The notes beneath the pieces are model-generated. The model saw nothing but the letters and a program-made list of their open reading frames with translations. It was not told where the DNA came from and did not search any database. 64,000 bases of DNA from Opitutaceae bacterium (GTDB lineage Bacteria > Verrucomicrobiota > Verrucomicrobiia > Opitutales > Opitutaceae): contig JADJZJ010000004.1 in NCBI GenBank assembly GCA_016715765.1, forward strand, positions 1 to 64,000, given 5' to 3'. The position numbers were made by a program, and so were the translations under genes. Shown here piece by piece: positions 36,853-48,441 of the stretch (position 1 is the stretch's first letter; each line of letters starts with the position of its first letter).

Positions 36853-37075
36853 GTTGTAGGACGGGGTCTCCTCCTTCGCCGGGTCTATGGAGGACATGTC
36901 CGAACCCCGCCGTTGGATTCCCACGCTGAATTTCAGCGTTCTCTTTCTCGTAATCGTTCTCGTTCTCGACGCGTAATTTCCGAACCGAGAAAGATTACGA
37001 GAAAGAGAACGATTGGATTCCAGCGAGGGCAAAGAAAGGAAGGCGGGGTTCGGAAACCCCGCCCTACACTTTACT
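36853..37075. repeat. Composite palindrome with inner hexamer arrays (family E), copy 1
   Basis: The outer arms contain GGACGGGGTCTCCTCC... on the left (36857 onward) and GGCGGGGTTCGG...GCCCTAC on the right (to about 37070). Inside, hexamers GTTCTC, TTTCTC, GTAATC (left, about 36935-36970) face GAGAAA, GATTAC, GAGAAC (right, about 36985-37015). A second copy with the same hexamers is at 58017-58205, and a lone GGCGGGGATT hairpin at 59899. It fills the whole space between dus and sufT. Confidence 0.75.
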
Positions 37076-37601
37076 CGATCCCCAACGCCTTGCGCCCGGC
37101 GCCGGAGATCATCTGCGGGGACCAGATCGGGTCCCACACGATGTGCACCTTGGCCGACGCCACTCCGGGCAGGGCGGCGATCTTGTCCCGGGCATCGTTG
37201 GCGATCACCGGACCCATGCCGCAGCCCTGCGCCGTCAGGGTCATTTTCACTTCGACACTCTGCCGGCCGTCGGGCGTTGGCTCGACCGCCAGATCGTAGA
37301 TCAGCCCGAGGTCCACTATGTTGACCGGAATCTCCGGATCAAAGCAGGTCTTCAATGTCTCCCAGACCAGCTCCTCGCTGAATTCCACCGGCGCTCCCGG
37401 GCTGGCGGCTTCCGCCGGGGTATAGCCGGCAATGGCATCGGTGTCCTCACGGGCAATGCGGACCAGGCCGCGGTCGGTGCGCACGGTCACGTTGCCGCCC
37501 AGCGTCTGGGTGATGAACACCTCGGTGCCGGCCGGCAGTTGAATCAAATCTCCGGCCGGAATGACCGTGGCGGAACAATCGCGGGACAGGGTGTGCTTCA
37601 T
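37071..37601 (-). CDS. sufT: Fe-S cluster assembly protein SufT (MIP18 family)
   Basis: 176 residues. The N-terminal extension (about 1-65, beta-rich, 'PAGTEVFITQTLGGNVTVRT') is typical of SufT. The MIP18/DUF59 core has 'CFDPEIPVNIVDLGLIYDL' and 'MTLTAQGCGMGPVIANDARD', which includes the conserved Cys of the loop. It assists maturation of Fe-S proteins. It starts 4 bp after sppA, so the two are probably cotranscribed. Its end merges with the composite repeat. Confidence 0.88.
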   Translation of the reverse strand: MKHTLSRDCSATVIPAGDLIQLPAGTEVFITQTLGGNVTVRTDRGLVRIAREDTDAIAGYTPAEAASPGAPVEFSEELVWETLKTCFDPEIPVNIVDLGLIYDLAVEPTPDGRQSVEVKMTLTAQGCGMGPVIANDARDKIAALPGVASAKVHIVWDPIWSPQMISGAGRKALGIE

Positions 37602-37605
37602 GGCC

Positions 37606-39402
37606 TCACTGCACCTTCAGACCGGGCGGCATGCGAGCGTAAATGCCCTGCGGATCATTGTAGGCCCGCAGAGTCTGCAATTCCTCGGCCAACCGCCGGG
37701 TGAGCTGGTCTTGGATGCCCGCGCGCGCCGACACGGGTTGAATCTTCTGGATGAGCTCCTCGATCGCCTCGACCAGTTCCTTCTTGCGCGGAAATTCCGT
37801 GACCCGGTAGTCCGCCCGCAGTCCGGCCTTTTTGGCGGCATAGTCCAGGGCGCTTTGCAGGCCGCCCATTTCGTCCACCAGCCCCAGCTTCTGCGCCTCC
37901 GCGCCCGACCAGACGCGACCCTGGGCGATTTCCTCCACAAACTTGCGCTCCAGTTTGCGCGAGACCGCCACCTTGCCCACGAACTCGTCGTAAATCCAAT
38001 CCACCGCCCGCTGGATCATGGCCAGCTCGGCCTCGGTCTTGGGGCGGCTGATCGTGAGCGTGTCCGCAAACTGTCCGGTCTTCACGCTGTCAAAGGTCAC
38101 CCCGAGGTTGTTGGCCAGTTTCTTGACATCAAAGAGAATGCCAAAAACGCCGATCGAGCCGGTGATCGTCGCCGGTTCGGCAAAAATGCGGTCGCTATAG
38201 GTTGAGATCCAATACCCGCCCGAGGCCGCGTAGGAGCCCATCGAGACGACCACGGGCTTCACCTCTCCGGCCAGCCGCAGTTCGCGCTGGATCGCTTCCG
38301 AGGCCGAGGCGCTGCCGCCCGGGCTGTTCACGCGGAGGACGATGGCACTGATGTCGGGATCCTGGCGCAGTTGCCGCAGCTCGCGGGCGTAATTCACGCC
38401 GCCGACCTGGCCGGGCTCGCCTTCGCCGTCCACAATCTCACCCTCGGCATAGACCACCGCGATGCGGCCGCGCTTGCCTTCGCCCTTGTGTTCGACTTCG
38501 GGGGCCGGTGCCACCCGCGCATAATCCGCGAGGCTGATCTGCTTGAAACTCTCCTTCGCGCCGGTGCGTCCGGTTTCCTTTTTCAGCGAGGCGATGACCT
38601 CGTCGCGATAGGCGATGCGATCCACCAGCTGGGTTTGTTTGGCCACATACGCCCGGATCATGCCCTCGGTATCTATCACCTGCTGGAGTTCGGCCACTGC
38701 CAGTCCGCGGTTCCTGGCCACGTCGGCCAGCAATTTGCCCCAAAGGTCGTCGAGGAGTTTGCGCAGTTGCTCGCGGTTTTCCGGGCTCAGGTCGCGGCGG
38801 GTGTAGGGTTCGACGGCCGACTTGTACTTGCCGACCCGCGTGACCTGCACGCCGATGCCGAATTTATCAAAGGTCCCGGCCAGAAACATCGGCTCGGTCG
38901 CGAGTCCGGGCATCAGAATGACGCCGTAGGGATCCAGGGCGATCTCATCGGATACCGAGGCCAGATAGTAATCCCGCGTGGTCGCGTAGGTCAGGTAGGC
39001 CTTGACGGGCTTTTTCTGCGCCTTGAAGGCCTCGAGCGCGGCCCGCACCTCGGAGAGGGCGGCAAAGCCCGAGCCGAAGCCGTCCGGCTGCAGCGAACCG
39101 ATCAGGAAAATGCCCTTGATCCGGCTGTCCGTGGAGGCGGACCGGATCGCCTGGGTCACCTCGCGCAGCTGCAGGGCCTCGGGGCGGTCGGCCATCAGCG
39201 ATCCGAAATCAATCAGGCGCGGGGCGTCGCTGATGTTGGTGTCCATATCCACCACGAGGTAGGAGCCGTCCTCCACGCTCACGGGCTGATGACCGGCTGA
39301 GCTGATCACCACCAGGAAGCCGAAGAAAACCACGCCGGCGCCCATGGAGAAAATCGCCAGGGCGGCCAGGGCCCCCAGCATGGAGGAGAGAAAATTCTTC
39401 AT
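37606..39402 (-). CDS. sppA: Signal peptide peptidase SppA (67K type)
   Basis: 598 residues from ATG 39402, with one N-terminal membrane helix (about 10-35). It is the long, two-domain form. The first domain has the general base Lys in 'RVGKYKSAVEPYTRRDLS', and the second the nucleophile Ser in 'MGSYAASGGYWISTYSDRIF'. 'RVNSPGGSASASEAIQREL' is the other conserved block. It degrades cleaved signal peptides at the periplasmic face of the membrane. The open frame continues 52 codons upstream without family match. Confidence 0.92.
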   Translation of the reverse strand: MKNFLSSMLGALAALAIFSMGAGVVFFGFLVVISSAGHQPVSVEDGSYLVVDMDTNISDAPRLIDFGSLMADRPEALQLREVTQAIRSASTDSRIKGIFLIGSLQPDGFGSGFAALSEVRAALEAFKAQKKPVKAYLTYATTRDYYLASVSDEIALDPYGVILMPGLATEPMFLAGTFDKFGIGVQVTRVGKYKSAVEPYTRRDLSPENREQLRKLLDDLWGKLLADVARNRGLAVAELQQVIDTEGMIRAYVAKQTQLVDRIAYRDEVIASLKKETGRTGAKESFKQISLADYARVAPAPEVEHKGEGKRGRIAVVYAEGEIVDGEGEPGQVGGVNYARELRQLRQDPDISAIVLRVNSPGGSASASEAIQRELRLAGEVKPVVVSMGSYAASGGYWISTYSDRIFAEPATITGSIGVFGILFDVKKLANNLGVTFDSVKTGQFADTLTISRPKTEAELAMIQRAVDWIYDEFVGKVAVSRKLERKFVEEIAQGRVWSGAEAQKLGLVDEMGGLQSALDYAAKKAGLRADYRVTEFPRKKELVEAIEELIQKIQPVSARAGIQDQLTRRLAEELQTLRAYNDPQGIYARMPPGLKVQ

Positions 39403-39707
39403 GGCCGGTAATGTAGATGCTTCGGCCCATTCAGCCAGTAAAACCCGACAAGCGGCGGGAATCAGGCCTTGGACGGAGGTGAAGCAGGCAATCCACGCGT
39501 GGCGGATTGATGATAGTAATTCAAGGTAGGGCGAACCGTCCCCGGTGAGCCGCCCCATGGCGCAAGGTGTACCGGCTCGGCGGGGACGCCTCGCCCTACC
39601 TCAGTCCGACAAACAATGGAGTGAACCCACCCCTAATAACAACCGGTGGGCATTACTTGCTTTCACGAACTGATTGCGGCCCCCACGTCCGCTTCTATCG
39701 TCCGGGC
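39403..39707. other. 305-bp intergenic region between divergent sppA and the 39.7-kb gene
   Basis: It contains one palindrome (39525-39600) and no recognisable gene. It must contain the promoters of both divergent genes, but I see no convincing -35/-10 pair. Confidence 0.5.
39525..39600. repeat. Palindromic repeat with GTAGGGCGA arms
   Basis: The left arm GGTAGGGCGAACCGTCCCCG and its near complement at the right (CGGGGACGCCTCGCCCTACC) enclose 35 bp. It resembles the family E style outer arm but with a different core. Confidence 0.75.
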
Positions 39708-41173
39708 ATGAGCGAGCAGAAGGAATTACTGACCACCAACCGCAAGGCGCTGACAATCAATCTTGATCCGCTGGTCTATGGCACCTTCGCCGAGATCGGC
39801 GCGGGCCAGGAGGTGGCGCGGATGTTTTTCCAGGCGGGCGGCGCCTCGGGCACGGTGGCCAAGACCATCTCGGCCTACGACATGACGTTCAGCGACGCCA
39901 TCTACGGCAAGGCGCCGCGCTACGTCTCGCGCGAGCGGCTGTCGCTCATGCTGGACCATGAGTACGACCTGCTCCTGGAGCGCCTCGCCGCGCAGCGCGG
40001 CAACCGCACCCGGTTCTTTGTCTTCGCCGACACGGTCGCGACGCGAAACTTCCAGGGCAGCAACGAGGCCCACGGCTGGATGGGCGTCCGTTTCCAGACC
40101 GAGCCGGAAGGGCCCCCGAGCGAGATTCTCCTGCACGTCCGCATGTGGGACCGCGAAAACATCCTGCAGCAGCAGGCCCTGGGCATCATCGGCGTCAATG
40201 TCCTCTACGGCGCGTTCAATTACCGCGACGATCCCCGCCGCTTCATTGATTCGCTGCTCGACAACCTCAGCACGGAGCGGATCGAGGTGGACATGCTGCG
40301 CTTCAGCGGCCCGGCCTTCACCGGCGTGGACAACCGCCTCATGGCGCTGCACCTCGTCGAATGCGGCCTCACCAACGCCGTGATGTTCAGCCCCGCCGGG
40401 GAAATGCTCCAGCCTCCGAGGCCCTGCACAAGAAGGCCATTCTGGTCGAGCGCGGGAGCTTCCGGCCGGTCACCCTGGTCAATCTCGACATGCTCCGGTG
40501 CGCGGAAACCCAGCTCAAGCGCGAGCCGGCGGTGGCCGGCAAGGAGGTCGTCGTGCTGATGGAGATCACCATGAACAACCTGCTCGCCAGCGGGCAGCTC
40601 GACCCGCTGGACTTCCTCGCCCGGGTGGACCTGCTGGGCCAGCTCGGCCTGACGGTGCTCATTTCCAACCATCTCGAATACCACCGGTTGACGGCCTATT
40701 TCCGGCGTTACACCAAGGAAATGGTCGGCGTGGCCATGGGCATCAACAACCTCCGCGAACTGTTCAATCCCAAGTGGAGCGAAAAGCTGCCGGGCGGCAT
40801 CCTCGAGTCCTTCGGGCGCCTGTTCCGCCATGCCGTCAAACTGTACATCTACCCGATGCGCGCGGACACCTACCGCCGCTACATCGAAACGCGCGGCATC
40901 ACCCCGGGTGCCGATCTGCCGGCGGACGGGGTGATCGAGGTCGGCAACCTGCCCATGCCCGGCCACCTGCGCCATCTCTACGCCCACCTCGTGCAAAATC
41001 AGAACATCGGAGCCATCACCGGCTACGATCCCGCCGTCATGTCGATTCTGGCCGACGATGTGCGCCGGCGCATCAGGCAGCAGGACCCGACCTGGGCCGC
41101 CATGGTGCCGCCCACCGTGGCGGACAGCATCCGGCAGCGCGGTTTGTTTGGCTGCACGCCCGACGTCCGTTAA
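39708..41173 (+). CDS. Conserved protein of unknown function (one frameshift)
   Basis: About 487 residues from ATG 39708 (MSEQKELLTTNRKALTINLD). Strongly conserved-looking blocks include 'GQEVARMFFQAGGASGTVAK', 'TISAYDMTFSDAIYG', 'ARNFQGSNEAHGWMGVRFQ' in part and 'GVNVLYGAFNYRDDPRRFI'. I recall similar proteins in cyanobacteria and other bacteria under doubtful automatic names, so I assign no function. The frame breaks near 40410; adding one base joins 'GEMLQ' to 'SEALHKKAILVERGSFRPVT'. No signal peptide is seen. dapF-like starts 16 bp after it, so the two are probably cotranscribed. Confidence 0.7.
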
Positions 41174-41189
41174 CATCTTTCATTCCATC

Positions 41190-42041
41190 ATGCGCTTTCA
41201 TAAATATCACGCCCTCGGCAACGACTACATCGTCCTCGCTCCCGCTGATTTTCCCACCTGGAAGGAACCCTCCGTCGCGCAGATCCGGGTGATCTGTCAT
41301 CGCAATTTTGGCGTTGGTTCCGATGGGATCCTCTGGGGTCCCCTGCCCTCGACCCAAAGCGCGTTTGGATTGCGCATCTTCAATCCTGACGGTTCCGAAG
41401 CCGAAAAATCCGGCAATGGCCTGCGCATCTTCTCGCGATACCTCTGGGACCGCGGTCTGGTCAAAAACCCCGCCTTCACGATTGAAACTCCGGGTGGACA
41501 CGTGGAGTCCGTCATCAAGGAGGACGGACACCTCATCACCGTCGCCATGGGCCGGGTGAGCTTCGACAGCACGCGCATTCCCGTCACCGGGGCTCCGCGG
41601 GAAGTCCTCAACGAGAGGATCACCCTGCTCGACCGCGAGTTCACCTACTGTGCAGCCACCATCGGCAATCCCCACTGCGTCATTCCGCTGCCCGAGGTGA
41701 ATGCCGAACTGGCGCATCGTTATGGTCCGGCCCTGGAAGCGCATGCCAATTTTCCCCGCAAGACGAACGTCCAGTTCCTGCAGGTGCTCGATCGCGCGAA
41801 CATTCGCATCGAGATCTGGGAACGCGGGGCCGGTTACACCCTCGCCTCCGGCAGCAGCTCCAGCGCGTCCGCCGCGGTCGCCCACCGGCTGGGGTTGATT
41901 GATCGCAAGGTCACGGTCCACATGCCCGGCGGCACCATCGGCATCGAGATCGGCGACGACTACGCCATCATGATGACCGGCACCGTGAACAAGGTCGCCG
42001 ACGGCGTCATGCACGCGGATTTGTTTCAGGTGAAGGTTTGA
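41190..42041 (+). CDS. DapF-family isomerase lacking both catalytic cysteines
   Basis: 283 residues from ATG 41190. The DapF fold is clear: 'MRFHKYHALGNDYIVL', 'VGSDGILW', 'GSEAEKSGNGLRIF', 'IGNPHCVI' and 'WERGAGYTLASGSSSSASAA'. In true diaminopimelate epimerases the two Cys acting as acid and base lie in 'MCGNG' and 'ACGTG'. Here they are Ser74 ('KSGNG') and Ser220 ('ASGSS'). The reading frame is continuous around both, so this is not an indel effect. It may use another chemistry or substrate, or have lost epimerase function. With no other dapF in view, I do not name it dapF. Confidence 0.8.
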   Translation: MRFHKYHALGNDYIVLAPADFPTWKEPSVAQIRVICHRNFGVGSDGILWGPLPSTQSAFGLRIFNPDGSEAEKSGNGLRIFSRYLWDRGLVKNPAFTIETPGGHVESVIKEDGHLITVAMGRVSFDSTRIPVTGAPREVLNERITLLDREFTYCAATIGNPHCVIPLPEVNAELAHRYGPALEAHANFPRKTNVQFLQVLDRANIRIEIWERGAGYTLASGSSSSASAAVAHRLGLIDRKVTVHMPGGTIGIEIGDDYAIMMTGTVNKVADGVMHADLFQVKV

Positions 42042-42044
42042 GCC

Positions 42045-42194
42045 TGGGAGCGCGACCGCCCTCGGTCGCAATCTACCGCTGCCGATAGTCACCCATGCGA
42101 CCACGGAGTCTCGCCGGTCTTGCGACGGTTTTTTTGCAGGCTCGGTTAATCATCCTGCACTCGCGCAATTGCGACCGAGGGCGGTCGCGCTCCC
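42045..42194. repeat. Palindromic repeat family B, full inverted pair
   Basis: The left arm TGGGAGCGCGACCGCCCTCG (42045 onward) and the complementary right arm (about 42166-42194) enclose about 95 bp of unrelated sequence. It lies between the DapF-like gene and the STAS gene. Confidence 0.85.
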
Positions 42195-42216
42195 GGCAAG
42201 GCAAAATCCCGCCGCC

Positions 42217-42720
42217 TCACTTTTTCTCCACGCGACCCTTCAGGAACACCAGCACATCCTGAAACTTGCTGCGGTTGGATTCATCCACCGATACCAGGCT
42301 CTCGTGGGCCTCCAGCACTAGCCGGGCATTTTCCAACTCGCTCTGCGCCGGATTCGTCAGCGGCTGGTCGCAATTGACGAAGCTCATGCAATAATCGCCG
42401 GCGTCCACGGTCAGCAGACGGTGCAGGCCGAGGTTGCGGACGAGTTCCAGGTTGCGCAGCCCCATCCGCGAGGCGATCAGGCTGCCGCCGGCCTTGCGCA
42501 GTTCCATGGCCGCCGCGGCCAACACGCCGAGGAAGGTGCTGTCCATGCTCGCGCAGTGTTGGAAATCGAACACGAAGCGGGACTTGCCCTGCTTGATCAT
42601 CTCCGTGATGAACTCCTTGAGCCCGGCGCTGTTCTGAAAGCAGGCACGTCCGTCGATACGTACGACCACAGGGTCGGAGTACGCATTGACCAGATAGACG
42701 GGTTTGCCGGGCTCGGGCAT
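42217..42720 (-). CDS. STAS-domain protein (anti-sigma factor antagonist type)
   Basis: 167 residues from ATG 42720. The central 'VVRIDGRACFQNSAGLKEFI' and 'VFDFQHCASMDSTFLGVLAA' correspond to the STAS fold, with the phosphorylatable Ser of the 'CASMDST' loop. 'GLRNLELVRNLGLHRLLTV' completes it. A helical C-terminal tail follows. Such proteins relay partner-switch signals by binding anti-sigma kinases; no kinase is next to it. It lies downstream of acnA beyond a strong terminator. Confidence 0.75.
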   Translation of the reverse strand: MPEPGKPVYLVNAYSDPVVVRIDGRACFQNSAGLKEFITEMIKQGKSRFVFDFQHCASMDSTFLGVLAAAAMELRKAGGSLIASRMGLRNLELVRNLGLHRLLTVDAGDYCMSFVNCDQPLTNPAQSELENARLVLEAHESLVSVDESNRSKFQDVLVFLKGRVEKK

Positions 42721-42743
42721 GATGCAATATCTTTGAAAGACGG

Positions 42744-42780
42744 AAAAACGCAAAGCCCGCCGTCAAGCGGGACTTTGCGT
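42744..42780 (-). terminator. Rho-independent terminator of acnA
   Basis: On the minus strand, ACGCAAAGTCCCGC pairs with GCGGGCTTTGCGT and is followed by TTTTTCC. It starts 15 bases after the acnA stop and partly overlaps the leader of the STAS gene. Confidence 0.85.
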
Positions 42781-42794
42781 CCTTCAAGACAGAC

Positions 42795-45482
<2,688 letters not shown>

Positions 45483-45595
45483 GGGAAGGATGAGGGCTGA
45501 AACCTGGAGCGAAGGCTTCAACGAAGAGGTGCGGGTCGTACTGGCCGTCGGATGATTCGGTTCAGGTCTCAAGTTTCAGGTTTCGCCAGAAGGGC

Positions 45596-46072
45596 TCAGC
45601 CCTTGGCAAGCGCCGCCTTGATGGCGTCGAAGTTCGGCAGGTCCTTGGGCGTCGCGGTCTGCTCGGCGTATTTGACCGTGCCGTCCTGGCCGATGACGAA
45701 CGCGGCGCGGGCCGAGGTGTCGCCGATGCCGGCGAGGTTCGGGAAGAGGACGCCGTAGGCCTTGGTGACGGTCTTGTTGAGATCGCTGACGATGGTCAGC
45801 TTGATCTTGTTGGCGTTGGCCCAGGCTTCCTGGGTGAAAGGGCTGTCGACGCTGATGGCGATGACTTCGGCGCCGAGCTTCTCGTAGTCGCCGAGGCCGG
45901 CCGTGGTGTCGCAGAGTTCCGTCGTGCAGACGCTCGTGTAGGCGAGCGGGAAGAAGAGCAGCACGGTCTGCTTCTTGCCAAAATTGGCGCTCAGGGTCAC
46001 GTCCCGGAGGCCTTCGGCGTTCTTGGACTTGAGGGTGAAATCAGGGGCTTTGGATCCGACGGCGATAGGCAT
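45596..46072 (-). CDS. Peroxiredoxin (AhpC/TSA family, PrxQ/AhpE-like)
   Basis: 158 residues from ATG 46072 (MPIAVGSKAPDFTLKS). The peroxidatic Cys49 lies in 'FPLAYTSVCTTELCDT' and Cys54 is a possible resolving Cys (CxxxxC). 'AISVDSPFTQEAWANAN' and 'ISDLN'-type segments are present. It reduces peroxides with electrons from thioredoxin-like donors. It is divergent from tyrS. Confidence 0.88.
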   Translation of the reverse strand: MPIAVGSKAPDFTLKSKNAEGLRDVTLSANFGKKQTVLLFFPLAYTSVCTTELCDTTAGLGDYEKLGAEVIAISVDSPFTQEAWANANKIKLTIVSDLNKTVTKAYGVLFPNLAGIGDTSARAAFVIGQDGTVKYAEQTATPKDLPNFDAIKAALAKG

Positions 46073-46270
46073 GGTGGTGTGGATAAGGGTTGTGGGATGT
46101 CCGTCCGGCCAAACCGTACGGCGCTGGGAGGGCCAAGTTGGTGCCGCCCCGATCATTAGACAAAACCGTTTTTCCCAAAAGAAGTGTCCGTTCTATTTTC
46201 ATTGCGCGCCCCATAAGATTTGTTTGCGCGCGGGGCGCCGCACGCCGTTAACTTCCCGCCCGATCCACCC

Positions 46271-47548
46271 ATGAGCCTCATCGCAGACCTCCAATGGCGC
46301 GGCCTTCTGGCCGATTGCACCGACCTCGAAGCGCTGACCCAGCGCCTCAACGAAGGCCCGGTCACGCTCTATTGCGGGTTCGATCCCACGGGCGACTCGC
46401 TCCATGTCGGCCACCTCCTGCCCCAGCTCATGCTGCGCCGCTTCCAGGACGCCGGCCACCACGCCATCACCCTGGCCGGCGGCGCCACCGGCATGGTCGG
46501 CGATCCCTCCGGCAAATCCGCCGAGCGCAACCTGCTCACCCCGGAGCAGCTCTCGCACAACGTCGCCGCCGTCAAGGTGCAGCTCAGCCGCCTGCTCGAC
46601 TTCGACCGCGCCGGCAACCCCGCCCGGCTGGTGAACAATGCCGACTGGACCGCGCCGGTCAGCTTCCTGGATTTCCTCCGCGACATCGGGAAGCACTTTT
46701 CCCTCAACGTCATGCTCGCCAAGGACTCCGTGAAGTCCCGCATGGAGGGTGACAGCGGCATCAGCTACACCGAGTTCAGCTACCAGCTGCTGCAAGCCTT
46801 CGACTTCTACCACCTGCGCAAGACGCACAACTGCGAACTGCAGATCGGCGGCTCCGACCAGTGGGGCAACATCACCGCGGGTACCGACCTGATCCGCAAG
46901 AAGCTCGGCGTCACCGCCTGGGGCTGGACCTTCCCGCTGATCACCAAGGCCGACGGCACCAAGTTCGGCAAGACCGAGGGCGGCGCCGTCTGGCTCGATC
47001 CGAAGAAGACGAGTCCTTACAAGTTCTACCAGTTCTTCGTGAACACCGAGGACGCCAAGGTGGGCGAGTACCTGCGGAAGTTCACCTTCCTCCCCCGCCC
47101 CCAGATCGAGGATCTTGAGGCGAAACACGCCGCCAATCCCGGCGCCCGCGAGGCCCACAAGGCGCTCGCCACCGAGGTCACGCGTCTGGTCCATGGACCG
47201 GCCGCCTACGAGGCCGCGCTCAAGGCCAGCGCCATTCTCTTCGGCGCCGAGATCGGCGACACCTCCGAGGAAACTTTCCAGGACGTCGTCGGCGAAATCC
47301 CGACCAGGGATCTGGAAAAGGCGAAACTCGAGGGTGCGGGCACCGCGCTCACCGACCTGCTCGTGCAGGCCGGTCTGGCCCCCTCGAAGGGACAGGCCCG
47401 CAAGGACATCGAGGGCGGCGGCATCTACGTGAACAACGTGAAGTCCCCCGACATCACCCGCAGCCTCACGACCTCCGACCTGCTGTACGGGAAATTCATT
47501 CTATTGCGCAAAGGCAAGCGTACCTACGCGGTGCTGAAACTCGTCTGA
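46271..47548 (+). CDS. tyrS: Tyrosyl-tRNA synthetase
   Basis: 425 residues from ATG 46271. The class I signatures are 'TLYCGFDPTGDSLHVGHLLP' (HxGH) and 'KFGKTEGGAVWLD' (KMSKS-like KFGKT). 'QIGGSDQWGNITAGTDLIRK' is the tyrosine pocket block. A C-terminal S4 domain ('GLAPSKGQARKDIEGGGIYV') binds tRNA. The ORF opens upstream at 46220, but ATG 46271 is the family start. Confidence 0.95.
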   Translation: MSLIADLQWRGLLADCTDLEALTQRLNEGPVTLYCGFDPTGDSLHVGHLLPQLMLRRFQDAGHHAITLAGGATGMVGDPSGKSAERNLLTPEQLSHNVAAVKVQLSRLLDFDRAGNPARLVNNADWTAPVSFLDFLRDIGKHFSLNVMLAKDSVKSRMEGDSGISYTEFSYQLLQAFDFYHLRKTHNCELQIGGSDQWGNITAGTDLIRKKLGVTAWGWTFPLITKADGTKFGKTEGGAVWLDPKKTSPYKFYQFFVNTEDAKVGEYLRKFTFLPRPQIEDLEAKHAANPGAREAHKALATEVTRLVHGPAAYEAALKASAILFGAEIGDTSEETFQDVVGEIPTRDLEKAKLEGAGTALTDLLVQAGLAPSKGQARKDIEGGGIYVNNVKSPDITRSLTTSDLLYGKFILLRKGKRTYAVLKLV

Positions 47549-47564
47549 TCCGATCCGTCGATCC

Positions 47565-47719
47565 AACCACGGATTGCACGGATTTCACGGCTCAACTTCC
47601 AGGTATGGTTGACCACAAGAGGCTCATAAATCTCATAAAGGAACTGGCTTAAGATTTTTGAGCTTCTTGAGCCTTTTGTGGCCATCAATGGATCCGTGAA
47701 ATCCGTGTGATCCGTGGTT
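47565..47719. repeat. Nested inverted repeat of the CACGGATTT style
   Basis: Outer arms AACCACGGATTGCACGGATT (47565 onward) and its complement (to 47719) flank inner arms GACCACAAGAGGCTCATAAA and its partner GAGCCTTTTGTGGCC. The unit style resembles 21180-21246. It fills the gap between tyrS and the minus-strand reductase gene and could act as a bidirectional terminator. Confidence 0.8.
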
Positions 47720-47724
47720 AAGAA

Positions 47725-48309
47725 TTACTCCGCCGAAGTGCCCAGGGCGCTCATGCGATCAAGCCAGAGGGCGGGCTTGAAATTCTTGCCCTCGACCTGG
47801 CCGATGTAGGTGGTCCGCACCGGACTCACGCCGCAGAAGCCAAGGAGGTCGCGATTGAATCCGCGCACGCCGCGTCCACCCTGCACCCAACGGTAAAAGA
47901 ACGCCGGCATGCCCATGGTGACGACGACGCGGGCCGACTTGCCCTTCCACCCGGGCGCCAGACCCTTGCCATCCGGCCGCGGCTTGAACGCGAAACCCGG
48001 ACGCGCCACCTGCTCGAAATACGCCTTCGTCAGGGCCGGCAGCGTGCCCGTCCACAGCGGGTAGATGATCACGAGATGATCCGCCCAACTGATGTCGGCC
48101 TGCGCCTGTCTGAGCGTTTCGGGCACGGTGCCCTTGTTCCAATCCTCGGCCTCCCGCAGCAAGGGAAAGTCCAGCAGGGCAATGTCCGTGCGCCGCACCT
48201 CATGGCCGGCGGCCACCGCCGCATTGCGGTACGACGCGGCGAGAGCATGGCCGAAATGCGTCTGCTCGCGTGAGGGATGACCCTGGATGATCACGATGCG
48301 TTTTTTCAC
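47725..48309 (-). CDS. NAD(P)H dehydrogenase (quinone), flavodoxin-like fold
   Basis: 194 residues. The N-terminal 'IVIIQGHPSREQTHFGHALA' and the central 'ADHLVIIYPLWTGTLPALTK' match NQO/MdaB-type flavoproteins. 'YFEQVARPGFAF' and 'VVVTMGMPAFFYRW' follow. It probably carries FAD or FMN and reduces quinones or nitro compounds by two electrons. It stands alone; the palindromic element lies past its 3' end. Confidence 0.83.
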   Translation of the reverse strand: MKKRIVIIQGHPSREQTHFGHALAASYRNAAVAAGHEVRRTDIALLDFPLLREAEDWNKGTVPETLRQAQADISWADHLVIIYPLWTGTLPALTKAYFEQVARPGFAFKPRPDGKGLAPGWKGKSARVVVTMGMPAFFYRWVQGGRGVRGFNRDLLGFCGVSPVRTTYIGQVEGKNFKPALWLDRMSALGTSAE

Positions 48310-48379
48310 GCTGCCATATTATCCCGGCCGGCGTCGCCCGCCTCTGCACCGAATGGCGATTGCACTGCATTTATTGCCA

Positions 48380-48441
48380 TGCAGGAGCGGCATTATGCCG
48401 CGATCGTGAGGGCAACATCGCGGCATAAAGCCGCTCCTACA
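48380..48441. repeat. Palindromic repeat family A, copy 5
   Basis: A slightly degenerate copy (TGCAGGAGCGGCATTATGCC on the left). Its right arm overlaps the stop codon of the small gene at 48437. Confidence 0.9.
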
